Source: Rachicladosporium sp. CCFEE 5018 (Eukaryota; Ascomycota; Dothideomycetes; Cladosporiales; Cladosporiaceae). From it: a stretch of DNA of 64,000 bases. Every line of letters begins with the position of its first letter. The stretch's first letter is position 1. Location: assembly GCA_002077045.2 (NCBI GenBank), contig KZ111158.1, forward strand, positions 488,210 to 552,209, read 5' to 3'. A program made the position numbers and the translations under genes. Positions 52,233 to 63,513 of this stretch are shown here, in pieces. The notes beneath the pieces were generated by a model. That model saw only the letters and a program-made list of their open reading frames with translations, did no database searches and was not told the origin of the DNA.

Positions 52233-54458
52233 ATGAGGGAGACCATTACGCTGGAGATCGATACCACGACCTCGAGCCAAGGCACTGAATCAAAGCTGGC
52301 GAAGCCGCAGGTTCCGACAAGTACAGTCGGCTTTACTGCAGTGAATCTCGAGAACCGCGGGCCATATAAGTCTTACTTACCCTCGTCGAACGAGTGCTCT
52401 CATTCGAGTGCGACAAGCATGACATACACGACACAAGAGGTACCATCTCAGCCGGACTGGCGTGCAGCAGATCGAACAGACTCGGTCCTGCAGCCTGAGC
52501 CATCGTACAAACAGAGTCCCGATAGTGCGAAACGAAAGCACGCTGAGATGGACTCTCATGTTGAGCCAAGCCGCGAAGTACAGTCTATCGAGGACAGGCA
52601 CTCTCCCAAGCGAAGAATGATCGAGCATGAAGATGTTGCTACTCCCTCGGTCGAAGATCGGCAGAATACCGAAACTGTCAATGGCGACTCGTCGTCTGTC
52701 ACTCGAGGTGACATCCCTCCCACTAGCCGGTAAGCTGATACTGATGAGTGATTCATTCTTAATTCCGTACTGATCATGAACAGCGAGCCGACTCCAGTCC
52801 CTACTTGGAATCAGCGCCAGCCACTGCCGCAAGTTCGCCCCGAGACAGAGGCGAACATGGCCGAGTCGCTGGCTACGCATCTGCACTCCATAGACCAGTC
52901 CACGCCGTCTAGAGATAGTCCCGAGGACAACGAGACAAATCATCACAGCGCTCCAAGATCGATGGAGTACAGCCCTGATGTCTACGGCGACTCCACCGGC
53001 AATAAGCGAAAACGCAACTTCAGCAACCGCACGAAGAGCGGTTGTCTCACATGTCGGGGTCGGAAGAAGAAGTGTGACGAAACCAAGCCAGCTTGTGCTA
53101 ATTGCGTGAGAGGAAACTTTCACTGTGCCGGTTACGGTGGGAAAGCTACAAATTCCAAAGTCGTGACTCCAGCCCGACCTCTGCAGATCCAAGCAAAGCA
53201 AGTCGAGACCACCCAACCCGCTCACTTTGCCGATGGAAACCGCTACGATCACTGGGGCCGGACAACAGCACCACCTGCTGCTCCGCCCAGCTCTACTGCA
53301 CAACATCGGCCACCACCCGGGCCTATCTCCCCAGAAAGTGCGCGCGCACCATATCAACGTGAACCTTGGCGGACGAATGGTCTACCTACCTGGCCACACG
53401 GACTTCAGCCACCTGTCAATCTCCCACCGACGCTCCCACCTGTAGACTTCAACCAGCTTCCCACACCCATAAGCGGCTACCCTTACGATGCCATCCCGCC
53501 GCAAGAGCCCTGGCAGCACCCACCCCTCGCCTCATATCGTCCACAAACCGGCGCAGGCACCACAGTCTCCTCTCGCGAAAGCGTCGGCACGTCTAGCTCT
53601 CAACGCGCCCTCCGCCTCGGCTCCCTCCCTTTCACCATACCCGGGCAACGCTCCGAGAAAGAGAAGATGCTCCTTGGGAAACCTTATCTCCACTACATCG
53701 ACGACGTCCTGCTAGATGACCGCCATCAGTGCAAAGCAGCCGTCGAACGCTATAACAATGCCGCCCGCCCTTCGGACGGAGTCAGCGCAGACGAACGCTC
53801 GCGCTTCTTCTCAGCTATTATTGATCCCGCCAAACGACCAATTACAAACCAGAAATACCATGGCGTATCGACGAACTCACCTACGCTCATTCGACCAGGT
53901 CGCATAGGCTACAGAACCATCGTCGAAACGCCCTTCAATTGCGACTTCGGGTACAACATCAACCTCGGCGACGACATTGTCATTGGTGCTGGCTGCTACA
54001 TGCAAGATCCCTGCGAGATCATCATCGGGAACCGCACGATCGTAGGCCCGAACGTGAAGTTCTACGGTCTCACAGCCAGTGTTGACGCCGGCTCTCGCAA
54101 CGGAAGTCAAGGGCGTCTCAGCGGCGGTGCCATCATAGTGGAAGAAGACTGCTTCATTGGCGGGGACGTGACGATCCTCCCTCACCGCGTTATCGGTAAA
54201 GGCGCCGTCGTTGGCGCTGGCTCGGTAGTGACGAAGGTACGTTCACTTCTGACAAGGTCCTCGAAAAGCTTTGCATGCACTAACGTCGATGTTCTGCAGA
54301 ACGTCCCGCCCTATACAGTCGTAGCCGGCAATCCGGCCCGCGAGATCCGGACCCTAGGTCCGGGCTCGGTTGAGGATCGACGAATGCGCACGTTGATCCA
54401 GAGTGAGAATGAGGCGAGCGTGAAGGCTATGATGGAGAGGCGGCAGGTGAGGGATTGA
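52233..54458 (+). CDS. Zn2Cys6 DNA-binding domain fused to a maltose O-acetyltransferase-like fold
   Basis: Exons 52233-52729, 52784-54236 and 54300-54458; introns of 54 and 63 bp (GTAAGC...GAACAG, GTACGT...TAACGTCGATGTTCTGCAG). 702 residues. Residues 1-240 are disordered and Ser/Pro-rich. The zinc cluster is Cys253-Cys280 (CLTCRGRKKKC, CANCVRGNFHC). A Pro-rich linker follows to about 450. Then comes a maltose-acetyltransferase N-cap (SEKEKMLLGKPYLHYIDDVL, then ERYNNAA) and a left-handed beta-helix from about 550 (FNCDFGYNINLGDDIVIGAG, IIIGNRTIVGPNVKFYG, CFIGGDVTILPHRVIGKGAV, VPPYTVVAGNPAREIR). The segment FYGLTASVDA aligns with the family's FYTxTHPLD, leaving no His at the catalytic position, so activity is doubtful. 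Intron 2 is a multiple of three and open, so an unspliced 723-residue form would also translate. Confidence 0.85.
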
Positions 54459-55009
54459 GAAAGAAGCATGTAGTAGGGTAAATGGACTGCTCCCCACGCC
54501 GGCTTGCAGGGAGTCAGATATTCGCCTGGGCGAGGGTCTAGTGCGATTTTCGGCTTTGTAGCTGCCCTGCGCAATCAACGCTTCACCTCTGCACAGCGTA
54601 CGCGCCCATGATGTCTCAAACATTTCGCACGGTTCTAGTATTGAGTGAGCATGCGAGCAGGATCCTGTCAGTATCATGCCTAACGAGCTCTGAAATTTTC
54701 AACAGGAAGAGGAATAAGGTAGAGTAACGTCCGTCCCTATGTGGAGAGACCCGGCGTCGCGAGACACTCTTACGTTCACACCTCACTATTATTCCTAACG
54801 GCTAGATACTGATGTGATATGCATGTTTCCCTATTCCTTAGCCACTTCTTGCCGGATTGAGATGGAGTAGTGTCTCGAACAGCGGTGTATGGTGCTCTCT
54901 TAGTAGATCCGTTGCTACTGCTTACTATCGCTCTAACTCTTCAGCCGAGGTGGAGGATGTGTAGCTAGGTCGATAAGGTTGAAAATAGGTTCGGTAGGTT
55001 TGCCGTATA
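54459..55009. other. Intergenic, left flank of transposon
   Basis: 551 bp. Nothing recognised. Confidence 0.5.
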
Positions 55010-57220
55010 CAGTGGAAGACCCTACGTGAGTTTTCGGGCCGGTGACCGCTATTGCGGCATGTTCACGAGTGTTAAAGAAATCATCTCTAGCTATTTTGGC
55101 TAAAGCTGTTTGCCAAGCTTGACCGATATCGCGCAGTCAACTGCAACTGATTTGCTCGGGAACATCACCACGGAGACGGGAACGCCGCCCTCCGCGCCGC
55201 CTTCCGCGCCGTCGATCTCCTTTCTTTTGGCACAAGACGTAGTATTTTGGTAGACCTAGTTGTGGCTGAGTAGGGTCGTATCTGAGAGATTCCATCGCTT
55301 TCTGTGGAGAAGTGACTAACTTGGCGGCTTAGACCATTCTATCTTTGCCTTGGAACCCTCCACTATCCGTACCGTATAGCGGTTCGTAAACGTCACGGCT
55401 TTGTGATGGACCAAGCCAGTCGGGTCCTGGCGCAGGGCCTTCCCGATGGCTTTCCCAGGTCGTACCGTGCAGTCGCAGATCACAGCGGAGTGCCTCATGC
55501 TACCCTGCACCACCGCGCGCGGGGCGGACAATCGATCGAGTCTAAAGCCTAGGGCCAGCAGTATCTTGCTCCTTTCGAAGAGATAGCAATGGTGGAGTTC
55601 ATTCTACAGATGGCTGACCTTGGCATCCCCATACGAATCAAATACATATCATCCATAGCCTTCACTGCCACCCGTCATAGGCCCGAAGCGGACAGACCAG
55701 TCAAGCCTCCGGGTAAAAACTGGGCTAAAGCTCTCGAAAAACGGCATCCTAAGCTCAAAGCAAGGAGGGTCAGGGCACTGGACTAGAATCATCACGAAAA
55801 GAACATATATGACAAGGTAGAACATTAGTTTGAGGTAATCGGCAAGGTGGTAGAAGATCCAGTCATCCTGGTAGAGAACGTCTATAACATGGACGAGACG
55901 GGAGTCATGCTCTCTATACTCGGGTCCGTGAAGGTCTTGGTTAGAAGAGATGACATACGGGACTACCGAGGCGCGCGGGTCAAGCGCACAGTTGTGACTG
56001 CTGTCGAACGCATTAGTGCTAATGGTAGGTATCTGCATCCCATGGTTATCTCGCCAGCTACTACACACCGAAGCAATTGGACAACCTTCCCTACTCCGGG
56101 ATGGCATTATGCGTGCTCCGAATCGGGGTACACTGACTCTAAGCTTAGCTTTGAGTGGCTTACGCGTGTCTTCGATCCTTAGACTAGAGACCGAGCGAAC
56201 GGTAGGCCGCGGGTGCTGATCTGCGATGGCTTCGGCACACACGAGACACTTGAAATCCTGGAGCATTGCTTTGCTAACAGCATTCTCCTATGCCATCTCC
56301 CCTCTCACACATCTTATAAGCTCCAACCTTGCGACATCGCAGTATTTGCTCCGTTGAAGACGGCCTACCGAGATGCCGTCGAGCCTCTAGAGCGAGGAGG
56401 TGTGAACACCATTGGCAAGCAGCACTTCACCTCCCTGTATAGTCTAGCGAGGGCGGTAGCTTTCACCAAGAGAAACATCGTTGCCGGGTGGAGCAAAGGC
56501 GGGCTGTTCCCGCTGAACCCCCAGAGAGTGCTAAAAGATATGCAGAAACCTCCGACCGAGTTATTGGAAGCAAACGGTAGCTTGCCCTCGGTCTCGTGCC
56601 GCTCGCAATCAGACTTGTCTGCGCTCCCCGTAGTGCCTATGACGCCTGTGACGCCTGTGACGCCCGTGACAGCAGAAGCTTTCATGTCGCTGCATGACTT
56701 AATAGTGGAACATGACGCCCACGTAATGGAAGACACAGACAGGCGAAGGTTACAGCGACATCTGCAAAAGCTCACCAAGGCCGCCCAGACATCTATCGCA
56801 AGGAATACCCTACAGCAAGAACGGATCCGTTTCTTACTCAAGGCCAACAACGAGGCTAAAGTCCGACGTTCAACTAAGTCAGTTGTACTTGGAAAAGCGA
56901 GAGTGATGAGCTATGAGGATCTTGCAGCTGCCCGAGCAAAGCGGTCAGAGAAGGAGGCAGGCAAAGCTGCTAAGGATAAGCGGGGACGGAAGGGAAAAAG
57001 TGGTGCGCAAGAGACATACGTACATGGTATAAGCACTGAGGCTGCACACGCCGTGATTCCGGAGCTGGCCGGCATCTCACTCCAGGTGGCCGACCCGCAA
57101 TCTGAGGGGAGTTTACTTGCGCCCCGCCTTGGTCGAGCACCGGTAGCAAGAAGGTGGTAATCTGCGTTAGCCGGGCACTAGCATATGGAAGCATATAATG
57201 CATAGAGGTATCTACCACGG
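55010..57220 (+). mobile_element. Degenerate pogo/Fot1-like DNA transposon
   Basis: The transposase remnant (55589-57160) defines the element. A possible left end is CAGTGGAAGACCCTACG at 55010, directly after a TA dinucleotide, as expected for TA target duplication. A possible right end is ...CCACGG followed by TA at 57215-57222; it matches the left end only imperfectly, so the boundaries are tentative. The implied length of 2.2 kb suits the family. Confidence 0.6.
55589..57160 (+). pseudogene. pogo/Fot1-type transposase with three amber codons
   Basis: One continuous frame of 524 codons is broken only by TAG at 55784, 55826 and 56180. Upstream (MADLGIPI, then KNWAKALEKRHPKLKARRVR) is the CENP-B-type DNA-binding part. 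The catalytic DDE domain shows NMDETGVMLS (first Asp), VLICDGFGTHET (second Asp) and LQPCDIAVFAPLK (third Asp). It ends with a Lys-rich tail. The N-terminal HTH is not recognisable before 55589. Two TAG codons could come from TGG and one from CAG, each by a single CpA to TpA change, as in RIP. The normal protein cannot be made, so the element would need a partner to move. Confidence 0.88.
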
Positions 57221-58052
57221 TAGATGTATGAGCAACACGATTTAATAACTCAACCGACCAAAAACAGTACTGAGTTAAGTTACTTTGCAACATGCTGTGA
57301 AGTACTCCTGCGCAAACATGGTCTTCTCGATTTACGGGCGAGGTGTAGCGGCTATGACTATGACCACATGGAAAACATTTGTCCAAGATGCGGAGGGCTT
57401 TTGTCCTGTATGTGAATGCGGCTTCCATTGCGACTTCAGATGAGCAATCCTTGCCAAGCCGATGGTCAATCGGAGCTGACTAACACGTCCCATCTTTGAC
57501 AAGCCCATACAGCACTTAGCTGCGGCCTGCTTGACGAATCAGTAGGCATGAACCCCGGACATTTAGCACATATGCATGGCGCAGTTGGCGTTCTATTGAG
57601 ATCTGCTAAGGAGGGATCAGGCTGTGATGAGTGACTGGAGCAATGCGCCTACAGCGTGGAGTAAAGCTTCTTGATACAAAGGTGCATGCCATACTTTCTC
57701 TCGAAGGCAGCTCATCACTCACGGTTTCTCAATTTCACTATAGCGTGTCTACTAGCCTCGATCTCACCAGAAACGTTTGCGCGTTTTGTGCGTTTTTGCC
57801 CGATGTGGCTAGCGCAATTTCATAAGCAGACGTTCTGCGCAATTTGTGCGGATAGCTACGCCTCCCACACCTTCTGTATCGAATGCTGCGGAACAAGCAA
57901 GAATCGTGCAATGCCTGACGCTTTTGTCACCCTCCCGCCTCAGTTGTGGCAGTCCGAGACATATTAATATACTGTCACACCGTCCGTTCTGTATGCCTTG
58001 ATCGCCGAAAATACCCGCCTCCAGCTCTTGCAGTTGAGACGCCTTACCTATT
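57221..58052. other. Intergenic, 5' flank of the copper ATPase
   Basis: 832 bp. No gene recognised. GCGCAATTT occurs near 57809 and again (TGCGCAATTTG) near 57837. Any metal-response role is speculation. Confidence 0.45.
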
Positions 58053-61000
58053 ATGGCTGCACCAGCGCAGGATCACTTAACCCGCCAGACAGTTGTTCTA
58101 GTTCCTAATACTCATTGCCCATCATGCGCGGCAGCTATAGAAGGCTTGCTGTCACTACTTCATCCTCCGCCTTTATCGGTGGCGACCTCGATCGTATCAC
58201 ACACGGTCACCGTCGATCATGACCAGTCACTGAAGCCGCGAATCATCGCAGAAGCTCTGCATAATGCAGGCTATGATGTGAAGTCTATTATCGCTCAGCC
58301 CACGGAAGATGGTCGCTCAATTTCAAGCTGGCACGGCAAATCGAACGTCTCTCCCTGGTCGACTCTCAAAAGATCCCTCGGTCTCGGGTCTTCGAAAGGC
58401 AAGACTCTGGACGTCGAAACCAAGGAGAACAGACACAGGGAAAACTGTGTACAGTGCCGCGAGGAGGAGCATACTTCCGAGAAGTTTCTCATGCAGAACA
58501 CGAACAGCGTGCCGTTTGTCGCTATTGATCAGCTGTCTCCGCAAGCTCAAACTCACTTCATGGCGACTCTGTCAATAGGTGGTATGAGTTGTGCGTCCTG
58601 TATCGGGCAGGTCTCTGGTGCGCTCGAAAATACCTCACGGGTGACATCGGTTTCCGTCGCTCTTGTTACGAACAGCGCATCTGTTGAGTTTGAAGGCGAG
58701 GAGAGCGATGTTGCGCATTTAGTCGAGGTCATCGAAGATCTTGGATATGAGGCAACAATAGAGCATGTGGAGATAATACCCAGCAAATCAGAAGCAAGCC
58801 CCCAGCCAGCGCAAGATCTTTGGACAGCGTACTACTCTGTTGAGGGTATGACATGCAGCTCCTGTGTAGCCATCATCACCGAGATCGTAAATGCCCTCGA
58901 CTATGTGCAGAGCGTTGAAGTCAATCTTATCACTCACAGTGCGACGGTGATATTCGAAGGAAAAGATCTCTTAGCTCTGGTCACTGAGTCGATCGAGGAC
59001 GCTGGATATGGAGCTACCGTGGACGAGTTTGCGCCAGCACTCGCAAAGCCTGCTACACATGGTGTGCGGAGGCAAGTTTCAATTCGAATCGATGGGATGC
59101 ACTGTCATCGCTGCCCTGGCAGAGTTGTCGACGCATTTACTCAATTCGAGGGGCGAGTCATTGTCGAGAAGCCTGCCACGATGCAAGATCCGATTATTAA
59201 CATCTCATACACTCCGAACGCGCCCGATTTCACCATCAGGACCATCCTCGGAGCCATCTCAGTGACCGATTCACAGTTCACACCACGAATACATTATCCT
59301 CCTACTATCGAAGAACGGGCCAGTCAAGTGCATGCTCGTGCTCAGCGCCGGATCCTCTATCGCGTTCTTCTGACGATCATCGTCGCCATCCCAACATTCG
59401 TCATTGGAATCGTGTACATGTCTCTCCTCTCTACCGATAGCCCCGGTCGGCAATACTTCATGGAACCACTGCACGGTATCAGTCGTGCGGAGTGGGCGCT
59501 CTTCATCTTGGCCACGCCGGTCTACTTCTTCGCAGCTGACGTCTTCCATCGACGTACAGTCAAAGAACTCTACTTCATGTGGAAACCCAGCAGTACGGTG
59601 CCCATGCTGCGTCGCTTTTACCGTTTCGGCAGTATGGATATGCTCATCTCTCTCGGCACCTCTATTGCATACTTCTCATCTGTTGCACAATTGGTTATCG
59701 CAGCCACTTCGCAACACAGGACGGTAATCAATGGCAACACAACATACTTTGACTCGGTGGTATTTCTGACCATGTTCCTACTCATTGGCCGCTTAACCGA
59801 AGCATACAGCAAAGCAAAAACTGGAGACGCGGTATTGACTTTGCAAAACCTTCGACCCAAGGAAGCACTTCTTCTATTGTCAGACAACGGCAAACAAGCT
59901 GAAGATAGCATCAAGACCGTCAATGCCAACGTGATCGACGTCTCCGACCGGGTGAGGGTCGTTCACGGTGCCTCTCCACCCTGGGACGGAACCCTTCTCT
60001 CCGACAGTGCTGTATTTGACGAATCCTCCCTGACCGGCGAATCAAAGCCCGTCAAAAAGGCTGCCGGCGATCCTGTCTACTCCGGCACAATCAACAAAGG
60101 CGGTCCAATCTCGATCGAGATCACTCGTGTTTCTGGTGAGTCCATGCTCGACCAAATCATCAAAGTCGTGCGCGAAGGCCAGGCACGGCGTGCACCGATC
60201 GAGCGAGTTGCAGATACTCTCACCAGCTACTTCGTCCCGGTCATCACGGTCATTGCGATCACGACTTGGATCATCTGGCTTAGTCTCGGCGTATCAGGGA
60301 TTCTGCCTCAAGACTACCTCGATGTGGATGTGGGCGGCTGGCCATTTTGGTCCTTGCAATTCGCGATTGCAGTGTTCATAATCGCTTGTCCGTGCGGTAT
60401 TGGTCTTGCTACTCCCACTGCTCTTTTCGTAGGCGCTGGTCTAGCTGCAAAACATGGGATTCTTGCTAAAGGCGGCGGTGAAGCGTTCCAAGAGGCCAGT
60501 CGCGTGGATGTTGTTGTCTTTGACAAGACGGGGACTTTGACGCAGGGCGGTGACCCTGAAGTTACAGATCATGAGTTCTTGCTTCCAAAGGAATTCGGTC
60601 TTGCAAACGCGCAAGTCCTGGCTGCTGTCAAGGATGTCGAAGGAAACAGCAGTCATCCGATTGGAAGGGCGATTATCAATTTCTGCGGTTCCACGTCTGA
60701 AGCGCTCACGGCTCAGACCATTGAGGAAGTGTCTGGGAAGGGCATGCATGCGACCTTCTCCAGCCCAGAACGACCATTGAACTTCGAACTCCTCATTGGA
60801 AATGAATCCCTCGTGGCTGACCACGCGATCTTCCTTGACGCGCACACAACCACAACCCTAACAACCTGGAAACAGCAAGCGAAATCCATCGTCATCGTCG
60901 CCCTGAAATCCACCTCTGCCTCCACCTTAGACTCCTGGGCCCCAGCTCTTCTACTCTCCATCTCCGATGCACTCCGCCCGGAATCCGCCTCAATCATAAC

Positions 61001-61652
61001 CTCCCTCACTCGGCAAAACATCTCCGTCTGGATGCTCTCCGGCGACAACCTCACAACCGCGCGCGCAGTAGGGGCACAAATCGGCATCCCGGAAACAAAC
61101 ATCATCGCCAGCGTACTTCCACACGGGAAAGCTGAGAAAATTACCTACCTCCAACAAAGTCAAGTTCCCCACCGCTCAACCTCGCGATTCAACTTCAGCC
61201 GCACGAAACCCCGCCCTCGCGCTATCGTAGCCATGGTCGGCGACGGCGTGAACGACGCGCCCGCTCTCACTGCTGCAGATATCGGTATCGCGATCGGGAG
61301 CGGCTCTGACGTCGCGCTCTCGTCCGCGGATTTCGTCCTCGTGAATTCGAATCTAGCCTCCCTGCTCACGCTGCTTAATCTTAGTCGCGTTGTATTTCGG
61401 CGAGTCAAGTTCAATTTCGCATGGGCGTTGGTGTACAACGTGGTGGCGCTGCCGATTGCAGCGGGCGTGCTTTACCCTGTGAGGAGTAATGGCGGGCATG
61501 TGAGGTTGGATCCGGTCTGGGCGAGTTTGGCGATGGCATTGAGTAGTGTGAGTGTGGTGTGCAGCAGTCTGCTCATGAGAAGCAGGATCCCGGGCGTCGG
61601 CTTTCGAGCGAGCACGGAAAGGGACAAGATGCAAGAGAGTGGGCGTGAATAG
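58053..61652 (+). CDS. CrpA-type copper-exporting P1B ATPase, intact
   Basis: 1199 residues in one exon without a stop. Four N-terminal metal-binding HMA domains carry HCPSC (about 23), MSCASC (about 178), MTCSSC (about 270) and a variant MHCHRC (about 350). Then follow TM helices, the TGES actuator motif, the membrane motif CPC (Cys779, Cys781, in IIACPCGIGLATPTALFVG), DKTGTL with Asp824, SSHPIGRAI, and GDGVNDAPAL. Length and the number of HMA domains fit fungal CrpA copper-detoxification pumps better than the Golgi pump Ccc2 (inference from the cluster). It lies 315 bp upstream of ACR3 in the same direction, making a metal-resistance pair. It has no damage, unlike its neighbours. Confidence 0.92.
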   Translation: MAAPAQDHLTRQTVVLVPNTHCPSCAAAIEGLLSLLHPPPLSVATSIVSHTVTVDHDQSLKPRIIAEALHNAGYDVKSIIAQPTEDGRSISSWHGKSNVSPWSTLKRSLGLGSSKGKTLDVETKENRHRENCVQCREEEHTSEKFLMQNTNSVPFVAIDQLSPQAQTHFMATLSIGGMSCASCIGQVSGALENTSRVTSVSVALVTNSASVEFEGEESDVAHLVEVIEDLGYEATIEHVEIIPSKSEASPQPAQDLWTAYYSVEGMTCSSCVAIITEIVNALDYVQSVEVNLITHSATVIFEGKDLLALVTESIEDAGYGATVDEFAPALAKPATHGVRRQVSIRIDGMHCHRCPGRVVDAFTQFEGRVIVEKPATMQDPIINISYTPNAPDFTIRTILGAISVTDSQFTPRIHYPPTIEERASQVHARAQRRILYRVLLTIIVAIPTFVIGIVYMSLLSTDSPGRQYFMEPLHGISRAEWALFILATPVYFFAADVFHRRTVKELYFMWKPSSTVPMLRRFYRFGSMDMLISLGTSIAYFSSVAQLVIAATSQHRTVINGNTTYFDSVVFLTMFLLIGRLTEAYSKAKTGDAVLTLQNLRPKEALLLLSDNGKQAEDSIKTVNANVIDVSDRVRVVHGASPPWDGTLLSDSAVFDESSLTGESKPVKKAAGDPVYSGTINKGGPISIEITRVSGESMLDQIIKVVREGQARRAPIERVADTLTSYFVPVITVIAITTWIIWLSLGVSGILPQDYLDVDVGGWPFWSLQFAIAVFIIACPCGIGLATPTALFVGAGLAAKHGILAKGGGEAFQEASRVDVVVFDKTGTLTQGGDPEVTDHEFLLPKEFGLANAQVLAAVKDVEGNSSHPIGRAIINFCGSTSEALTAQTIEEVSGKGMHATFSSPERPLNFELLIGNESLVADHAIFLDAHTTTTLTTWKQQAKSIVIVALKSTSASTLDSWAPALLLSISDALRPESASIITSLTRQNISVWMLSGDNLTTARAVGAQIGIPETNIIASVLPHGKAEKITYLQQSQVPHRSTSRFNFSRTKPRPRAIVAMVGDGVNDAPALTAADIGIAIGSGSDVALSSADFVLVNSNLASLLTLLNLSRVVFRRVKFNFAWALVYNVVALPIAAGVLYPVRSNGGHVRLDPVWASLAMALSSVSVVCSSLLMRSRIPGVGFRASTERDKMQESGRE

Positions 61653-61967
61653 ATGAACGCCTTTAGCGAATGGTGCATAATATACGATGATTTTCGATAT
61701 CGCCGGAATGGATGGGAGGGGTCCGATAGGCTTGCGAACGCTACGAAACTCAGAATGCGGAATAGAGCATTAGCGGTCCCTAAAGCCAGAGTTGCGCGTG
61801 AGTATTATACTTGTTTGATAGACTGCCGTATTTCCTTAGCCGAGACACTTTAATGTATGCTCGCACCGATCATACATTGACGCTTGTGTCAAGACGCTAC
61901 TACTTCCGCGCATTCTTCCTACCGTGCCCAAGCGTTTGATTGCAAGTCCGAAGGTAGTACGCACGGC
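61653..61967. other. Intergenic, CrpA to ACR3
   Basis: 315 bp holding the CrpA 3' end and the ACR3 promoter. Nothing specific seen. Confidence 0.5.
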
Positions 61968-63255
61968 ATGGCTTCTCTAGGACTTGACCCTGACCGTAAC
62001 AACACGCACCAATCACCTGAAAAAGCAGCAATCCAGCCTTCTTGCGATCCTGAGAAGGGACCATCGTCGAATTCGCCCACTGTCACCGAATGTAGCCAAG
62101 CCGGGGACCTTAAGCCTCGAGGAAAAGAATCCCTGTACAAAGGACTTGGATGACTGGATCGCCTTTTGGCACTTTGGATCCCTCTAGCCATCATCGTCGG
62201 AATTCTGATAGGCAATTATGTGGACGGTGCGGAAGCGACCCTGCAGAAAGGGAAATTTGTGCAAGTTTCAGTACCGATCGGTAAGCCAACCATGCGCTCG
62301 CCTCTGCTAAACGACTCGCTAAATGCAGTGACAGCTGTGATGATATACCCGATCTTGTGCAAAGTGCAGTATGAAACATTGCATCTCGTCTTTCGAAAGC
62401 GCGCTATATGGATTCAGCTAGGCTTTCGCATTCTGATGAACTGGATTGTCGCGCCATTCTTACTGCTCGCTCTTTCCTGGGCCTTCCTGCCCGACGAATC
62501 AGGCCTGCGCGAAGGTCTCATACTCGTTGGACTGGCTCGTTGCATTGCTATGGTACGTTAGACAAGCTAAATGCGCATGGGTATATGCTACGGGCTTCTA
62601 GGTACTTATCTGGACAGGTCTCGCAGGCGCAGACGAAGAATACTGCGCTATTCTTGTCGCTGTCAATTCGATCCTTCAAATGGTGTTGACAGCACCCTTA
62701 GCGGTATTTTTCCTGAGAGTCATCTCAGGGTCAACCACAACAATTCAGATTGAGTACGGCGTCGTTGCCACGAGCGTCGGTGTTTTCCTGGGGATACCAC
62801 TAGGAGCTGCCATCGTAACACATCTTGCCATTCGCGCAGTAAGCGCAAGTTGGTATCAGAACGTCTTCCTCAAGTGGATCGCACCATGGTCACTCATTGG
62901 ACTGTTATACTCCATTTTAGTGCTCTTCGCATCGCAGGGTCGGAAAGTCGTGCACCAGATTGTGTCAGTGGTTCGCGTTGCGCACCGCTCATTGTCTACT
63001 TTCTTCGCTATTTTCTCGTTCACGCTATTTGTGACGCACAAGCTTGGATTTGGATACAAATTGGCGGCGACTCAGACTTTCACCGCTGCAAGCAACAACT
63101 TCGAATTAGCGATCGCTATCGCTGTGGCAACATATGGGCCAAACTCTGATCAGGCGCTGGCTACTATGGTGGGGCCACTTGTTGAGGTGCCGGTGCTGTT
63201 AGCCCTTGTATATTTAGTGAAATGGGTAGCAAGGCGGAGAGAGTGGAAGGACTGA
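61968..63255 (+). pseudogene. ACR3: ACR3 arsenite permease with an in-frame TGA and a local frame scramble
   Basis: Exons 61968-62280, 62329-62552 and 62602-63255; introns of 48 bp (GTAAGC...AATGCAG) and 49 bp (GTACGT...TTCTAG). This gives 397 codons in one register. TGA at 62151-62153 (codon 62) stands where ACR3 has Trp, just before LDRLLALWIPLAIIVGILIG. Typical motifs are present: YPILCKVQYETLH, GLARCIAMV with the essential TM4 Cys, VNSILQMVLTAPLAVFF, and FTAASNNFELAIAIAVATYG. Between about 62980 and 63003 the main frame reads HRSLSTF, while the next frame reads the expected APLIVYF. A one-base loss and a one-base gain therefore cancel. ACR3 expels arsenite at the plasma membrane; this copy is probably nonfunctional. 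Confidence 0.85.
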
Positions 63256-63513
63256 GCCATCGACGTAACCACCGAATCTCCGTCCAGTATGTCCTCCTCG
63301 TCCATCTTCCGTCCCTTCGCCTTGGAAGTCCCCCGGGTGGCAACAACCTCTCCAGCCCCGTCTGGACGAGGGCTCGCTTGAACAAGAGACGACATGGAGT
63401 AACCCTAAGAGCGCAAGCAAAGCCAGGAAATTTGTGTCAACACCATCCCGCATCATTCCACTCCCTGCAACCGCACTCTTAGCCGAGTGGAAGCCGATCG
63501 AGCTACAAAGCCC
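63256..63513. other. Convergent spacer, contains the repeat boundary
   Basis: Between ACR3 and the second ATPase copy. The repeated segment begins at 63360. No gene recognised; a minus frame beginning MSSLVQASPRPDG at 63395 crosses the boundary but runs into antisense ACR3. Confidence 0.5.

Noticed and set aside
1346..62153. UGA reassigned to Trp, because two of the in-frame stops (ATPase, ACR3) are TGA where Trp is expected
   Set aside because: Several intact genes here end at TGA, one internal TGA stands at a Gly site, and TAA and TAG stops also occur in broken frames, so mutation is the simpler explanation.
63150..63395. Minus-strand frame crossing the repeat boundary (MSSLVQASPRPDG...)
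   Set aside because: More than half is antisense ACR3; no splice site leads elsewhere. It cannot be used as proof that the junction at 63359/63360 is real.
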